The notes: generated from the sequence alone by a model not told the origin. A stretch of 64,000 nucleotides of DNA from Lachnospiraceae bacterium (GCA_016281335.1 JAEEIK010000080.1:1-64000), one strand, 5' to 3'. Positions 10,440 through 22,861 are shown, counted from the first letter of the stretch. A program made the numbers and translations.

Positions 10440-12224
10440 ATGAAGAAAAGAATAGTTACATTACTGATAATGCTCAGTATGAGTGCAAGCGTATTTGCAG
10501 GCTGCGGTAAGGAAGACGGAAGTAACGGCGGAGCCGGAAACAGTGTTCACCAGCGTTCCGGAAACGGCATAATAACCATAGGCGCTACAGAGTATAGTGA
10601 TGAAGATATTGAAGAAAGAATAAAAAAGATCGGTGAAGCTTATGACGGACTGTACTCTTACGAGGCAGAACGCAGCAAATCACGCGGGATAGCAGCAGGC
10701 AATATAGTGATGTATGAGGCTGCTACAGCCTGCGAAGGAGATGATACGCTTGACATGTCGTATCTGGTGGGGCCGGATGTTCAGAATAATGTGGCAGTAC
10801 CTGTTGATCCATACGATGATGTGGACTGGAATACAGAGAATTACAATGCGATAAAGGAATCCGGCTTTGTATCCGTGGCAACGCAGCCCTTCTCAACTTT
10901 CGGAGCGGATGTTGATACGGCAACTTATTCCAACTTCAGACGCAGCGCCTATGAGAAAGACGGCTTCGGCATATCCGGCGAAGCTATCAGACTCGAAGAG
11001 ATGATCAACTATTTCAGCTATGATTATGCAAAGCCCGCAGACGGTGACAAATTCAGCGCTACCACAGTGCTGACACCCTGCCCCTGGAACGAGGATACAC
11101 TGCTCCTTAAAGTAGGCATAAGAGCTGAGGAAGTAGCGCCTGATAAAGGAAGCAATGTGGTATTCCTTATAGATACTTCGGGATCAATGTTTGATAACAA
11201 CAAACTGCCTTTGGCCCAGGAAGCCTTCAAGACGCTTCAGGAACAGCTGACCGACAAGGATACCGTATCCATAGTAACTTATGCAGGTAATTCCGAAGTA
11301 GTGCTTGAGGGCGCAAGAGGAGATCAGCACGGCAAGATCGTGAAAGCCATAGACGGATTGGAAGCCTGGGGTTCAACCAACGGAGAGGGTGGTATAAAGA
11401 AAGCTTATGAGATAGCTGAGAAATACTTTATAGAAGGCGGAAACAACCGTATACTGCTTGCTACGGACGGTGACCTGAATGTAGGCGTATCCTCGGAAGC
11501 AGGACTGGTACAGCTGGTAGAAGAAAAGAAGGAGAGCGGAGTATTCTTATCCTGCCTCGGCTTCGGTAACGGTAATTATCAGGATGACAAGATGGAAGCG
11601 CTTGCTGATCACGGAAACGGCAACTATTCCTTCATCGATTGCACAAGAGAAGCAGAGAGAGTGCTTAAGGATGAGTTCGAATCCACACTGTTTACGGTAG
11701 CAAAGGACGTGAAGTTCCAGGTAGAGTTCAATCCTGCATTGGTCAAGGGGTACAGGCTTATAGGTTATGAAAACAGGAAGATGGCAGCAGAGGATTTTGC
11801 AGATGATACCAAGGACGGCGGCGAGGTTGGATCGGGCCAGACCGTAACGGTGCTCTACGAAGTAGTGACCACGGATTCCGCATACGAGATACCTGAAGTG
11901 GAATCCAAGTACGGAAACAACGCGGCAGATAGTACAGACAGTGATGAACTGCTCACAGTATCAATACGCTACAAAGAGCCGGATGAAGACGTAAGCAAGC
12001 TGTTGACCTACCCTGTAACAAAGGATAATATTGCAGACACCATGGATGAAGATACCTCCTGGGCAGCAGGTGTGGCACAGATAGGAATGCTTCTTAGGGA
12101 TTCGGATTACAAGGGAACATCCGATTATGATGAAGTAAGGGAAAGACTTAAGAATACTTCAAAGGTTATGACAGATGATTTCAGGGCAGAGTTTATATAT
12201 ATTATTGATGAGGTGAAGCCTTAA
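10440..12224 (+). CDS. VWA-domain lipoprotein (YfbK-like)
   Basis: Lipobox SVFAGC, MIDAS DTSGSM; RBS GGGAGG before ATG 10440 (the ORF track begins at 10416). Confidence 0.88.
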   Translation: MKKRIVTLLIMLSMSASVFAGCGKEDGSNGGAGNSVHQRSGNGIITIGATEYSDEDIEERIKKIGEAYDGLYSYEAERSKSRGIAAGNIVMYEAATACEGDDTLDMSYLVGPDVQNNVAVPVDPYDDVDWNTENYNAIKESGFVSVATQPFSTFGADVDTATYSNFRRSAYEKDGFGISGEAIRLEEMINYFSYDYAKPADGDKFSATTVLTPCPWNEDTLLLKVGIRAEEVAPDKGSNVVFLIDTSGSMFDNNKLPLAQEAFKTLQEQLTDKDTVSIVTYAGNSEVVLEGARGDQHGKIVKAIDGLEAWGSTNGEGGIKKAYEIAEKYFIEGGNNRILLATDGDLNVGVSSEAGLVQLVEEKKESGVFLSCLGFGNGNYQDDKMEALADHGNGNYSFIDCTREAERVLKDEFESTLFTVAKDVKFQVEFNPALVKGYRLIGYENRKMAAEDFADDTKDGGEVGSGQTVTVLYEVVTTDSAYEIPEVESKYGNNAADSTDSDELLTVSIRYKEPDEDVSKLLTYPVTKDNIADTMDEDTSWAAGVAQIGMLLRDSDYKGTSDYDEVRERLKNTSKVMTDDFRAEFIYIIDEVKP

Positions 12225-14067
12225 AAAAGTTGCAGATCGATTCGGCCGCATTCTTAGGGAGTGCGGCCTTTTCCATTAAGGTCGCGACATCGGCATTGCG
12301 GATGTCTTCAAGTGAAGTGAAAGCGCGCATCAGCGCGCGTCGCCTGGAAGGGCCGATGCCGGGGATATCATCAAGCACGGAGTGGACCTGCTCTTTGGTC
12401 CTTAAGGATCTGTGATACTCGATGGCAAAACGGTGGACTTCATCCTGTATCCTTGTGAGCAGGTGAAAAGCTTCGCTGTCATGGGGAAGAGGGATTTCAA
12501 CATTGTCAAAGTATAAGCCTCTCGTACGGTGATGGTCGTCCTTGACCATGCCGCAGACAGGAATGTTAAGAGAGAGTGAAGACAATACTTCCAGCGCGAT
12601 ATTGACCTGGCCGCGGCCTCCGTCCATCAGTATGATGTCAGGGAAGCGGTTGAAATGCCCGTTTTCGTTTCCTTCTTCTTTCTCTTTAAGTCCGTGGGTA
12701 AAGCGTCTGGTCAGCACTTCCCGCATGCTGGCATAATCATCGGGACCGACCACCGTGCGTATCCTGAATTTTCTGTAGTCGCTGCGTTTGGGTTTTCCGT
12801 TTTCGTATACGACCATGGAACCTACATTTTCAAAGCCGGAAATATTGGAGATATCATAGCTTTCCATACGCGTTAAGCCGGAAAGACCCAGCAGTTCCTC
12901 AAGCTCTTCCACGGCGCCCGTAGTGCGTTCACGGTCCCGGATGAGCTTGTCTTTATCTTTTGTAAGGGTGAGCATAGCGTTGTGTTCTGCCAGCTCTATG
13001 AGCTTTTCTTTCTGCCCCTTCTTTGGATTGATCAGATACACGCGGCTGCCCTTTTTGGAAGAAAGCCAGTTTTCTATCAGCTCTGTATCACTGCTCTCCA
13101 CGGAAAGCATGATCTGCCTCGGGATAAAGGGCGTGCCTGCATAAAACTGTTTGATGAAGCTTGTGAGTATACTTTCATCAGTCTCGGCTTCACTGTTGTT
13201 CATATAGTAATGTTCGCGTCCCACCATGCGGCCTGCGCGGACAAAGAATACCTGCACGATAGCATCGTCCTTGTCCCTTGCAAGAGCTATGATATCCCTG
13301 TCCTCGCTGTTCATATCTTCGATCTTCTGTTTCTGCGCGATGCTCTTTACACTTTCGAGCTGATCCCTTAAACGTATGGCTTCCTCAAAGTCCATGGCTT
13401 CGGAGGCAGCATTCATCTTTGTTTCCAGTTCTTTGATAAGGGGTGTAAAATTGCCGCTTAAGAAATCAAGAGCCTTATCCATTCTCTCTGCGTATTCCGC
13501 AACGCTTACCTTTCCTTCGATGCAGGGACCACAGCACTGACCTATATGATAGTTAAGGCAGGCCCGTTCCTTACCTATGTCTTTCGGAAGTTTGCGATTG
13601 CAATTTCTTAAGCCGTAGAGTGAATTGATCAGATCGATGGTCTCCCTTACCGCGCCTGCGCTGGTATAAGGTCCGAAATACTTTGAACGGTCCTTCTTCA
13701 TCTGTCTGGATAAGATGAGCCTCGGATAAGCTTCGCCGGTAGTTACTTTGATATAAGGATAAGTCTTGTCGTCGCGGAGCATCGTATTGTATTTGGGACG
13801 GTATTCTTTGATAAGATCGTTTTCCAGTACAAGCGCCTCCAGCTCGGAATCCGTGACTATATATTCGAAACGTTCGATCAGGGATACCATGCGGTCTATC
13901 TTGGGACCGCGGCCGATATTTTCGCGAAAATAAGACCGCACCCTGTTATTCAGGTTTACGGCCTTACCTACGTAGATGATCGTATCATCCTTGTCATGCA
14001 TGATGTAGACTCCCGGTTTCTTCGGGAGTTTTTTCAGTTCTTCTTTTACATCAAACTTTTCACTCAT
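12202..14067 (-). CDS. uvrC: Excinuclease ABC subunit C
   Basis: GIY-YIG start [24 protein letters not shown] motif, C-terminal HhH ([18 protein letters not shown]). Confidence 0.97.
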   Translation of the reverse strand: MSEKFDVKEELKKLPKKPGVYIMHDKDDTIIYVGKAVNLNNRVRSYFRENIGRGPKIDRMVSLIERFEYIVTDSELEALVLENDLIKEYRPKYNTMLRDDKTYPYIKVTTGEAYPRLILSRQMKKDRSKYFGPYTSAGAVRETIDLINSLYGLRNCNRKLPKDIGKERACLNYHIGQCCGPCIEGKVSVAEYAERMDKALDFLSGNFTPLIKELETKMNAASEAMDFEEAIRLRDQLESVKSIAQKQKIEDMNSEDRDIIALARDKDDAIVQVFFVRAGRMVGREHYYMNNSEAETDESILTSFIKQFYAGTPFIPRQIMLSVESSDTELIENWLSSKKGSRVYLINPKKGQKEKLIELAEHNAMLTLTKDKDKLIRDRERTTGAVEELEELLGLSGLTRMESYDISNISGFENVGSMVVYENGKPKRSDYRKFRIRTVVGPDDYASMREVLTRRFTHGLKEKEEGNENGHFNRFPDIILMDGGRGQVNIALEVLSSLSLNIPVCGMVKDDHHRTRGLYFDNVEIPLPHDSEAFHLLTRIQDEVHRFAIEYHRSLRTKEQVHSVLDDIPGIGPSRRRALMRAFTSLEDIRNADVATLMEKAALPKNAAESICNFFKASPHQ

Positions 14068-16457
14068 TCTTTGTTTTCGAAATTGTTATAAACTCGGTTC
14101 TTAAACAGGGAGCTGAAGTCATCATCATCGTCGTCTTTTTTATCATCATTTTCTTTTTCTTCAGCTTCTTTAGTTTCGGACTCTTTAGTCTCTTCATTAG
14201 CAGAGGTATCAGCTGTACCTGCTTCAACATAAGGTCCGAGTATTACGGGAGCCTGAGCTTCCTCAACGGGCTTTTCTTCGGAAGCTGCCGGTTCTGGCGC
14301 TGTTTCTTTCGTATCAGCCTCTTCCTGCTTTTCCTCTTCACTGGCAGGAGGCGCGGAAAGTATGGTCACATTAGACGCACTGCTGTCTCCGTTGAAAGAG
14401 GGAGAAACCGGCTTAGGCAGGCGTCCTCTGGAAGAATCAATGACTTCCTTTCCTTTTTCGTTCTTAACTATCTCTTCGGAAGTGAGAGCAGCATCAATGA
14501 CTGCGGGCTTTTCGGATCCTTTTTCCTTTTCGGGAAGAGGGATGCCTTTTTCACGGCAGTAGATAACCATGAACTCGTGACCGGAGATAGTCTCCTTCTC
14601 GATAAGGTATTCCGCGATCTTGTCAAGTATCTCGCGGTTCTCCTTGAGCAGTCTCTTTGCTTCCTTGTAGCTGGCTTTCAGTATAGCCATTACTTCTTCA
14701 TCGATGGCAGCTGCGGTATCCTCACCGTAATTGCCGACGGTGTGACGGTCAAGATATTCGTCCTGAACCGTCTCAAGACCCATAAGGCCGAAGCGTTTGG
14801 TCATACCGAAACGTGTGACCATAGCTCTTGCAATCTTGGTTGCTTTCTCTATATCATTTGCAGCGCCGGTGGTGACTGTGTCAAAGACAATGTCCTCTGC
14901 GGCGCGTCCGCCCATGATGCTGACCAGCTCGGCGCGCAGTTCTTTCTCGGTCTGCATGAACTTCTCTTCTTCGGGATAACTTAAGACATAACCCAAAGTA
15001 CCCTGGGTACGGGGAATGATGGTTATCTTCTGCACAGGTTCGGTATTTTTCTGCAGGGCATGGATCAGGGCATGGCCTACTTCGTGGTAGGAAACTATGC
15101 GGCGTTCCTGCCTTGAAAGGATGCGGTCTTTCTTTTCCTTACCCATGCTGACCAGTTCCACTGCATCCAGCAGATCCTTCTGTGATACGTATTCGCGGCC
15201 GTTCTTGACTGCGAGGATAGCGGCCTCGTTGATCATATTGGCAAGATCCGCGCCTACACAGCCTACGGTGGCAAGACCTATCTCATCAAGATTGACGGTC
15301 TGGTCCATCAGCACATCCTTGGAATGAACCTTTAAGATCTCCACACGGCCCTTGAGATCCGGCTCTTCCACTATAATACGTCTGTCAAAACGTCCGGGCC
15401 TCAGCAGCGCCTTATCAAGTATCTCCGGTCTGTTGGTTGCAGCCAGAAGTATGATACCGCTCTTGGCATCAAAGCCGTCCATTTCGGAAAGCAGCTGGTT
15501 CAGAGTCTGCTCACGTTCATCATTGCCTCCGCCGTAACGTGAATCACGGCTGCGGCCTATGGCATCTATCTCATCGATAAAGATGATACAGGGAGCGCTC
15601 TTCTCTGCTTCCCTGAAAAGATCACGTACACGGGATGCACCGACACCGACATAGAGTTCGACGAAGTCGGAACCAGCAAGTGAGAAGAAGGGAACGCCTG
15701 CTTCTCCGGCTACGGCCTTGGCGAGCAGAGTCTTACCTGTTCCGGGAGGTCCTACAAGCAGCGCGCCCTTGGGGATCTTGGCGCCTATCTTGGTGTATTT
15801 GCCCGGATTGTGAAGGAAGTCTACTATCTCCACCAGAGATTCCTTGGCCTCATCTTCGCCGGCCACATCCTTGAAAGTAATGCCTGTCTCCTTGCCTCCG
15901 TACATCTTGGCAGTGCTCTTGCCTACGCTGAAAGGAGAGAAGCCGCCGCCTCCCTTGCCCATGCGGTTGAATATGAAACCTAAAAATATCCAGAAGATGA
16001 CCAGGGGAAGCACATAGGTAAGCAATATGGAAAGTATCATGCTGCTTCCGGTCTCAACCTTACTGCTGACTTTGATGCCGAGCTTTAACATCCTGTCGGT
16101 AAGTGTGGTGGGGTCTTCCGCCAGACCTGTATAGCAGTCCTTGGGAGCTCCTTCTTTTGAAGATTTAAGCTCGATATTGATATGGTCGCTGTCTATGGTG
16201 ATGCTGTCGATCTTGCCCTCCTCAGCCAGCTTGATGAACTCGTTATAGCTGATCTCCTGCAACTGCGCAGCCGAGCGGTTCATGAACCAGCTGATCAGCA
16301 GCAGGGCTATGAAGGTCATGACGATAAAGGCCATGATATTGGGGAAAGGTCCGCCGTTATTATTGTCTTTATTACCGTTACCGTTGTTATTGTTATTATT
16401 GTTGCCGGGCTCCTGGGAACCGTGTCCGGGAGTCTGGTTTTCATTGTAATTTTCCAT
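14064..16457 (-). CDS. ftsH: ATP-dependent zinc metalloprotease FtsH
   Basis: [32 protein letters not shown]; start corrected to MENYNENQ (AAGGAGG RBS); the ORF-track start at 16538 extends into a repeat. Confidence 0.97.
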   Translation of the reverse strand: MENYNENQTPGHGSQEPGNNNNNNNGNGNKDNNNGGPFPNIMAFIVMTFIALLLISWFMNRSAAQLQEISYNEFIKLAEEGKIDSITIDSDHINIELKSSKEGAPKDCYTGLAEDPTTLTDRMLKLGIKVSSKVETGSSMILSILLTYVLPLVIFWIFLGFIFNRMGKGGGGFSPFSVGKSTAKMYGGKETGITFKDVAGEDEAKESLVEIVDFLHNPGKYTKIGAKIPKGALLVGPPGTGKTLLAKAVAGEAGVPFFSLAGSDFVELYVGVGASRVRDLFREAEKSAPCIIFIDEIDAIGRSRDSRYGGGNDEREQTLNQLLSEMDGFDAKSGIILLAATNRPEILDKALLRPGRFDRRIIVEEPDLKGRVEILKVHSKDVLMDQTVNLDEIGLATVGCVGADLANMINEAAILAVKNGREYVSQKDLLDAVELVSMGKEKKDRILSRQERRIVSYHEVGHALIHALQKNTEPVQKITIIPRTQGTLGYVLSYPEEEKFMQTEKELRAELVSIMGGRAAEDIVFDTVTTGAANDIEKATKIARAMVTRFGMTKRFGLMGLETVQDEYLDRHTVGNYGEDTAAAIDEEVMAILKASYKEAKRLLKENREILDKIAEYLIEKETISGHEFMVIYCREKGIPLPEKEKGSEKPAVIDAALTSEEIVKNEKGKEVIDSSRGRLPKPVSPSFNGDSSASNVTILSAPPASEEEKQEEADTKETAPEPAASEEKPVEEAQAPVILGPYVEAGTADTSANEETKESETKEAEEKENDDKKDDDDDDFSSLFKNRVYNNFENKE

Positions 16458-16532
16458 TTTTTCCTCCTTAAAAAGCACTATATCATTATAATGGGTGGAG
16501 GGGGTATTTACAAGTGAAAGTTCTGTGTTCCC

Positions 16533-16584
16533 CCTCATCAGTCACCCTTCGGGTGACAGCTTCTCCCCAGAGGGGAGAAGCCTT
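16533..16584. repeat. Double-hairpin intergenic repeat (CCTCATCAGTC family), copy 2
   Basis: GTCACCC-TTC-GGGTGAC then GCTTCTCCCC-AGA-GGGGAGAAGC; compensatory changes relative to copy 1. Confidence 0.85.
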
Positions 16585-16621
16585 TTCAAAAGGGGCAGAT
16601 TATGGTATAATATCTGCTTAT

Positions 16622-17746
16622 ATGAAGGTGATGATCGTTCACAACAGATACAGGGTAAGAGGCGGTGAGGACAGCGTAGTGGAGAACGAGACTGCGATGC
16701 TTAAAGCTCACGGTCATGAGGTCATTCCCTATATACGTTCAAATGACAGTATAAAGGGCGGTGCGGGCGCCGCGCTGAACAGTCTGTTTTCATTAAAGAG
16801 CTATCATGAGATAAAGAAAATCATCCGTAAGGAGAAGCCGGACATAGTGCATGTGCATAACACGATACATGTAATATCCCCGGCTGTTTATTATGCCGCG
16901 CTTTCGGAAAAAGTTCCGGTGGTCCAGACCATGCATAATTTTAGGCTACTGTGTCCCAACGGCGAGTTCTACAGGAAGGGCCGCTGCTGTGAGGACTGCG
17001 TGAAGAAAGGCCTTGGCTGTGCGCTTAAGCATAAGTGTTACAGGAACAGTTTACCCCAGACTCTGGTGATGACTCTGTCCATGCTGATCCACAGACTCAC
17101 GGGCATATATAAAAAGCTTAACTATATAGCGCTTACGGACTTTGATAAGAATAAGTTTGAAGGCTTTGAAAGAATATATGTGAAGCCGAATTTCACCTCT
17201 ACGCCGGGCAGCAATTATGATCCGGATTCCGACTACTATATCTTTATCGGCAGGATCGAGGAGAACAAGGGTATTGCTACGGTTGCAAGGGCCTTCAGTC
17301 TGAATAAGAAGAAGCTGGTGGTGATCGGAGACGGAAGCTGCGCGGACAGGCTTCGCAGATATATAAAGAAACATGAACTTGATAATATCGACTATAAAGG
17401 GCATATAGAACGCGAGGAACTGAACGCTTATCTTAAAGGCGCAAAAGCGTTGATAGCAGCATCCACCTGGTATGAGACCTTCGGTATGACAGTGATAGAA
17501 GCTTATGCTGCCGGGGTACCTGTGATAGCCAATGATTTCGGCAATATGGGAGCACTGGTGGAAGAAGGCGTGACAGGCTTAAAGTATAAGCGCACAGCAG
17601 TTTCGCTTAATGAGTGCATAGAGAAATTTGAACAGGCTGACCGTAAAACGTTCTCGGAAAATGCCCTGAAAGAATACGAAGATAAATATACCGAGGAAAA
17701 GAATTACTGTAGACTCATGGAAATATACGAGGAAGCAAGGTCATGA
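16622..17746 (+). CDS. Glycosyltransferase family 4/group 1
   Basis: MKVMIVHNRYRVRGGEDSVVENE, STWYETFGMTVIEAYAAGVPVIAND; start corrected from 16514, since the longer ORF translates the repeat. Confidence 0.9.
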   Translation: MKVMIVHNRYRVRGGEDSVVENETAMLKAHGHEVIPYIRSNDSIKGGAGAALNSLFSLKSYHEIKKIIRKEKPDIVHVHNTIHVISPAVYYAALSEKVPVVQTMHNFRLLCPNGEFYRKGRCCEDCVKKGLGCALKHKCYRNSLPQTLVMTLSMLIHRLTGIYKKLNYIALTDFDKNKFEGFERIYVKPNFTSTPGSNYDPDSDYYIFIGRIEENKGIATVARAFSLNKKKLVVIGDGSCADRLRRYIKKHELDNIDYKGHIEREELNAYLKGAKALIAASTWYETFGMTVIEAYAAGVPVIANDFGNMGALVEEGVTGLKYKRTAVSLNECIEKFEQADRKTFSENALKEYEDKYTEEKNYCRLMEIYEEARS

Positions 17747-18762
17747 CGCAGTACAGGCATGATTACAGCACAAAAAAAGATAAGCTCTTCCGCAAGCTCC
17801 ATTCGGCATTCTTTAAGCTGATAAAAGAGAGGGAGAAGGCAAATATCTTTTATGCGTCATACAGGCACAGGAATAAACAGCCCGGCAAAACCTACATGAT
17901 ACAGTATATGACCCAGCAACCTAATTTCGGCGCGGGTTTCGGTCACGGTCTGGATGTATGGAGAGCCGGCGTGACAAATGCAAAAGCATTGGGACTTGAA
18001 TATGCTTATACTCCCATGGTCACGGAAGAGTGGGACAGGGCGCTGGGGCTTGGTGAAAAGGAAGAGAGCTGCGATAAGCTGGTAAATCAGGGATACCGCA
18101 TAGTGAAGCTGCCCTACTACGATATGCGTGATAAGCAGAGCAGGGAGCTGATCGAAAAGATAATACGTTCCTACCGCGGTGAGAAAATCATATTCTTAAA
18201 TGAGTTCGAGCAGGACAGCGCGCCGAAGGATATGGAGGCAGGCAATGCTTTCATGCGGAAGAAATTCTTTGAAGCCGCTGCAAGAAAAGAAGATAAGCTG
18301 ATCTACGATAAAGAAAAACTCAACGTGGCAGTACATATACGCAGGGGTGATGTTTCGGAAGGACTTAAGGCCGGTGACGAATCCATGCGCAAGAGATGGC
18401 TGGATGAAAGTTATTATGTGAAAGTGATAGAGAGCATAGAAGAGCAGTTTAAGGCTAAAGATAAGGAAGCGGTCTATTATATTTTTTCGGAAGGCAGTGT
18501 CGATGATTTTCCGGAGATAAAGAAACTGGAAAAAGTCAGATTCTGTCTGGACATGCCGGCAGTGGAATCCTTTGTGCATATGTGCAGGGCAGATCTGCTG
18601 GTCACGGGACTCAGCTCGTTTTCCTATGATCCGGGACTGATCAATCCCGTGCGCAAGATAGCGCCGAAAAAATTCTGGAATCCGTATCCTAAGAACGGGG
18701 AATGGATATTCGCGGATGAAAACGGGAATATCGCAGAGGAAGAATTAAAATGTCTGTTTTAA
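17743..18762 (+). CDS. Putative fucosyltransferase-like glycan enzyme
   Basis: VAVHIRRGDV motif typical of GDP-fucose-dependent fucosyltransferases; lies in the glycan operon. Confidence 0.55.
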   Translation: MTQYRHDYSTKKDKLFRKLHSAFFKLIKEREKANIFYASYRHRNKQPGKTYMIQYMTQQPNFGAGFGHGLDVWRAGVTNAKALGLEYAYTPMVTEEWDRALGLGEKEESCDKLVNQGYRIVKLPYYDMRDKQSRELIEKIIRSYRGEKIIFLNEFEQDSAPKDMEAGNAFMRKKFFEAAARKEDKLIYDKEKLNVAVHIRRGDVSEGLKAGDESMRKRWLDESYYVKVIESIEEQFKAKDKEAVYYIFSEGSVDDFPEIKKLEKVRFCLDMPAVESFVHMCRADLLVTGLSSFSYDPGLINPVRKIAPKKFWNPYPKNGEWIFADENGNIAEEELKCLF

Positions 18763-20483
18763 AGAAACTTGATTATCTGCTTGACAAGAAAACAAAGCTC
18801 AGTCTGTTTGTACTCTTTGTACTGTTACTCTTTGTTTCGGTAACAGAACTATTAGGTGTTACCATTGTGTATCCGATAATGGATATGGCAATGGACCAGG
18901 GCAGCATAGAGGAAAACAGATTCGGCCGCATCATCTTAAGCTTTACCAATGCGAAGACAAAAGAAGATGTGCTGCTGGTGATGATAGGAATAACAGTCGC
19001 CATCTATGTTTTAAAGAATATCTACGTGTGTCTGGTATACAGAAAGCAGTTTAAATTCTCGGCATCATTGAAGAGAGATCTTGCTACCAAGCTTATGAGA
19101 GCTTATCTTAAACAGCCTTATGCTTTTTTCCTTAAGATGAATTCCGCAGAGCTTATGAGAAGTGTTAATACGGATACCGGGAATCTCTTCCAGCTGATCT
19201 CGAATATACTTACGATCTTTTCAAATGCGCTTACCGCGTTCTGCATCATACTTTTCCTGGCATTCACGAACCTTACCATGACTCTCACCGTTGCAGCAGT
19301 GATGGGACTGTGTCTTTTCATAGTCATCTTTGGTATACAGAGAAAGAACAGACGTGACGGATATACCAACCAGTATGTGAACGGACAGCTGTACAAACAT
19401 ATGAAGCAGGCTTTTGAAGGTGTTAAAGAGATAAAGATAATGAACACCGAGAACGAGTTCATCAACAGCTACGACAAGCAGTACAAAAAGAAAACGGAGC
19501 TGGATGTCAGATATGCTACCTTCAATACGATGCCGAAGTATCTTATCGAAGTGTTTGCTGTAGTTTCGGTTCTGGGTTTCCTTGCTTTCAATCTGTCGAC
19601 AAACAGTGAATACATGAAACTGCTTCCCCAATTGGCAACCTTTGCTGTGGCAGCTTTCAAGCTGCTTCCCTGCGTAAATGCTACTTATTCGAGTGTCAAT
19701 GTGGCTGTATATTACAGGGCATCATTAGAGCTCGTTTACCGTGATATAAAAAAAGCAGATGAGATGGATGTGAATGACGAGATACTTTCCGAAGACATAA
19801 AGGACTTCCCCTTCAATGAGGTGATACGTCTCGAGCATGTGACTTTCAGATATGAAGGGACCGAAGAGGATGTACTTAAGGATGCGGTACTCGAGATAAA
19901 GAAGGGACAGTCCGTAGCATTGATAGGAGCTTCAGGCGGAGGAAAGACCACAACCGCTGATATAATACTCTCGCTGCTGGAACCTGTTAAGGGTCAGGTA
20001 ACGGTAGACGGAAAAGATATAGCTGAGAATGTAAGGGGCTGGAGAAAAAAGATAGGTTATATACCCCAGTTCATTTATCTTACGGATGAGAGCATAAGAA
20101 AGAACGTGGCCTTCGGTATAGAGGAAGATAAGATAGATGATAAGCAGGTGTGGAAGGTACTGGAAGATGCGCAGTTAAAAGAATTTGTGGAAAGCCTGCC
20201 TCAGGGACTTGATACCGTGGTGGGTGAAAGAGGCGCAAGGATCTCCGGAGGACAGAGACAGAGAGTAGGCATAGCAAGAGCGCTGTACCGTGATCCCGAA
20301 GTGCTGGTCTTTGATGAAGCAACCTCTGCACTTGATACGGATACTGAAAAAGAAGTAATGAAAGCCGTTGACAAACTGACGGGTACAAAGACTATACTAA
20401 TGATAGCACACAGACTGAGTACGATAGAAAACTGTGACGTGGTCTACAGAGTGGAAAAGGGCAGTATCACAAGGGAAAGATGA
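18750..20483 (+). CDS. ABC transporter, fused permease/ATPase (PglK/MsbA-like flippase)
   Basis: N-terminal TM domain, Walker A GASGGGKTT, signature ISGGQRQRVGIARAL, Walker B VLVFDEATSALD. Confidence 0.9.
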   Translation: MSVLKKLDYLLDKKTKLSLFVLFVLLLFVSVTELLGVTIVYPIMDMAMDQGSIEENRFGRIILSFTNAKTKEDVLLVMIGITVAIYVLKNIYVCLVYRKQFKFSASLKRDLATKLMRAYLKQPYAFFLKMNSAELMRSVNTDTGNLFQLISNILTIFSNALTAFCIILFLAFTNLTMTLTVAAVMGLCLFIVIFGIQRKNRRDGYTNQYVNGQLYKHMKQAFEGVKEIKIMNTENEFINSYDKQYKKKTELDVRYATFNTMPKYLIEVFAVVSVLGFLAFNLSTNSEYMKLLPQLATFAVAAFKLLPCVNATYSSVNVAVYYRASLELVYRDIKKADEMDVNDEILSEDIKDFPFNEVIRLEHVTFRYEGTEEDVLKDAVLEIKKGQSVALIGASGGGKTTTADIILSLLEPVKGQVTVDGKDIAENVRGWRKKIGYIPQFIYLTDESIRKNVAFGIEEDKIDDKQVWKVLEDAQLKEFVESLPQGLDTVVGERGARISGGQRQRVGIARALYRDPEVLVFDEATSALDTDTEKEVMKAVDKLTGTKTILMIAHRLSTIENCDVVYRVEKGSITRER

Positions 20484-21010
20484 TGACACGTAAGGAACTG
20501 AAAGAGACATTAGAGCTTGAGAAGAAAAACTATCCCGCGCTTGGGACGGCGGGTAAGAGTCTCTATGCTTTTCTCTGTCAGGACAGGGATCATTACGTGT
20601 ATAAATATATAAGACTGTTAAGACATACAGAGTATTACTTTGAAAGAAAGAGTAAGAACGCATTATACTATCTGCCTTATATTTTTTACAAGAGCCGTAA
20701 GAACAGGCTCGGAAGATGCATCGGCATAGATATGGGTGAGGGCGCTTTCGACAGAGGACTTTTTATCGCACATACCGGCATAATAGTCGGAAGCGCAAAG
20801 ATAGGAAAGAACTGCAAGCTCCACGGTCAGAACGTGATCGGCAGCAACGCGGTGATAGGCAATAACTGCGAACTCTGGGTGGGAGCAAAGGTGATAGGGC
20901 CTGCGCGTCTTGCCGATAATATCACTGTAGCAGCAGGGGCTGTAGTTGTTGATACATTTGAAGAAGAGGGGATAACCATAGGCGGAGTACCTGCGAGGAA
21001 GCTTAAATGA
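20480..21010 (+). CDS. Hexapeptide-repeat acyltransferase, serine acetyltransferase-like
   Basis: Left-handed beta-helix IGKNCKLHGQNVIGSNAVIGNNCELWVGAKVIGPA. Confidence 0.85.
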   Translation: MMTRKELKETLELEKKNYPALGTAGKSLYAFLCQDRDHYVYKYIRLLRHTEYYFERKSKNALYYLPYIFYKSRKNRLGRCIGIDMGEGAFDRGLFIAHTGIIVGSAKIGKNCKLHGQNVIGSNAVIGNNCELWVGAKVIGPARLADNITVAAGAVVVDTFEEEGITIGGVPARKLK

Positions 21011-21921
21011 TGGTAAGTATCATAGTTCCCGTTTACAATTCCGAGAGATACTTAGCAGACTGCATCGAGAGTGTGATGATGCAGAGTCATATTGATTTTG
21101 AGCTTCTGCTCGTGGATAACGGCAGCAGTGACAAGAGTCCCTATATCTGTAATGAGTATGCTAAAAGAGACAACAGGATCAAACTCTTAAAGGAAGAAGT
21201 CAAGGGTCCCGGAGCTGCGAGAAATAAGGGACTTGCAGCGATGAAGGGTGAATATTACACTTTCATAGACAGTGATGATTACGTTTCCGCTGACTATATC
21301 TCCCGCATGCTTTCATGCATGAAAAAGCTGGATGCCGATCTTGTGGAATGCGGCACGGTGTTTATGCTCGAGAGCAGGGATATGCTGCGCAACGTGACAC
21401 ATGATGAGTTCTTATTGAAAGACCAGAAAGACTTAAGCGGCTCGGTATGGGGCAAATTATATAAGAGAGAACTGTTTGGAGATATAAGATTCAATAACGA
21501 CAGGATGGGTGAAGATGCATCCTATACGAGAAAGATAAAAAAGAAGGGCGGAAAGTGCGCGATCTGCGGTTTCTGCCTTTACGGTTACAGATCATATCAG
21601 GACAGCATTACGAGACTTAAGCCGGACAGAAAGTTCTTTAAGACAGTGCGTAAGGCTGATGAAGATACGATCCTGGTAAAGACGGAAGAACTTCTGGCTT
21701 CTCTGGAACTCAGGCATGAGGAAGCCGTATATATCAAGGAACTGAAGAAACTCAGAAAGATCCGGAGAGATCGGGATATGAATACCGATAAGCTGGATCA
21801 GATCATCAGGGAAAACAAGAAACCGCCTTTAGTCTATATGCTGCTCAGGATCAAGGCAGTGGTCAGCATGTTTGCGGGAGCCGCAAGGACGCGCTCCGGG
21901 TATAAATATGTTCTCGATTAA
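21007..21921 (+). CDS. Glycosyltransferase family 2
   Basis: VSIIVPVYNSERYLADCIESVM, LVDNGSSDKS, GPGAARNKGL, IDSDD. Confidence 0.95.
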   Translation: MMVSIIVPVYNSERYLADCIESVMMQSHIDFELLLVDNGSSDKSPYICNEYAKRDNRIKLLKEEVKGPGAARNKGLAAMKGEYYTFIDSDDYVSADYISRMLSCMKKLDADLVECGTVFMLESRDMLRNVTHDEFLLKDQKDLSGSVWGKLYKRELFGDIRFNNDRMGEDASYTRKIKKKGGKCAICGFCLYGYRSYQDSITRLKPDRKFFKTVRKADEDTILVKTEELLASLELRHEEAVYIKELKKLRKIRRDRDMNTDKLDQIIRENKKPPLVYMLLRIKAVVSMFAGAARTRSGYKYVLD

Positions 21922-21924
21922 GCT

Positions 21925-22791
21925 ATGAAGATAATAAGTGATATAAAGGGCGGTCTCGGAAATCAGCTGTTCAGCTATGTTTTCGGATATGCGCTCTCAA
22001 AAGAAAAGAATGCGGAACTGATACTTGACGTATCGATGCTCAAGGCCGGAAAGATAAATAACAGGGAACTTGAGATAGACAAGTTCGGGATAAGCTGTGA
22101 TAAGATCATCACTATACCTTATTCCGACAATTTTTTTATGCGAAAGAGCGGAATAAACCGTCTCGTTAAGCGCAGCATCATAGGCTTTACGACAAAGGTT
22201 TATAAGGAAAAACAGGAATGCGTATATGATCCCGATGTGATGAAGTGCAAGGGGAATACTTATTTCGACGGCTTCTGGCAGAGCTACAGATATTTTGATA
22301 AATACAGGGAAGACATACTAAAGATGATAAGGCCTAAAGCTAAGCCGTCATCTGTAGTAGAAGAGCTGAGCGCAAAGATGCAGCAGGAAGCTTCGGTGTC
22401 ACTGCATGTAAGACGCGGTGACTATGCAGGCATGCACTGGCTGCTCCCGATGGAATACTATGACAGGGCGATTGAGAAGCTTATGGAAATAGGAAAAGAA
22501 GTAAGCTGTGTTTATGTCTTTTCCGATGATATGGATTTTTCCAGGGAATACTTCGAAAAAAAAGCTTATGAGGACATACGATTTGAGTACGTTGATTATG
22601 ATGATAAGGACAGGACGATATATGACATGTACCTCATGAGCAAATGCCGCCATCATATAATAGCAAACAGCTCATACAGCTGGTGGGGCGCATATCTCGG
22701 AGAGGATGAGGATAGGGTTGTTATATGTCCTAAGACAGGCATGTGGGGAGACGATTTCTATCCGGATGAATGGGTGAAGATAGAGCTGTGA
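21925..22791 (+). CDS. Alpha-1,2-fucosyltransferase (GT11)
   Basis: GGLGNQLFSYVFGYAL, VSLHVRRGDY, ANSSYSWWGAYL. Confidence 0.92.
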   Translation: MKIISDIKGGLGNQLFSYVFGYALSKEKNAELILDVSMLKAGKINNRELEIDKFGISCDKIITIPYSDNFFMRKSGINRLVKRSIIGFTTKVYKEKQECVYDPDVMKCKGNTYFDGFWQSYRYFDKYREDILKMIRPKAKPSSVVEELSAKMQQEASVSLHVRRGDYAGMHWLLPMEYYDRAIEKLMEIGKEVSCVYVFSDDMDFSREYFEKKAYEDIRFEYVDYDDKDRTIYDMYLMSKCRHHIIANSSYSWWGAYLGEDEDRVVICPKTGMWGDDFYPDEWVKIEL

Positions 22792-22861
22792 AGTGAAGCT
22801 GAAATTAAGCGATGGGAAAATGGGCTCAATTGAGCTGTGGTGATATAAGCTGTACATTAGA

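Noticed and set aside
12202-12224. 23-bp convergent overlap of VWA lipoprotein and uvrC as a regulatory antisense device
   Set aside because: Short convergent 3' overlaps are common in compact genomes and nothing else supports regulation.
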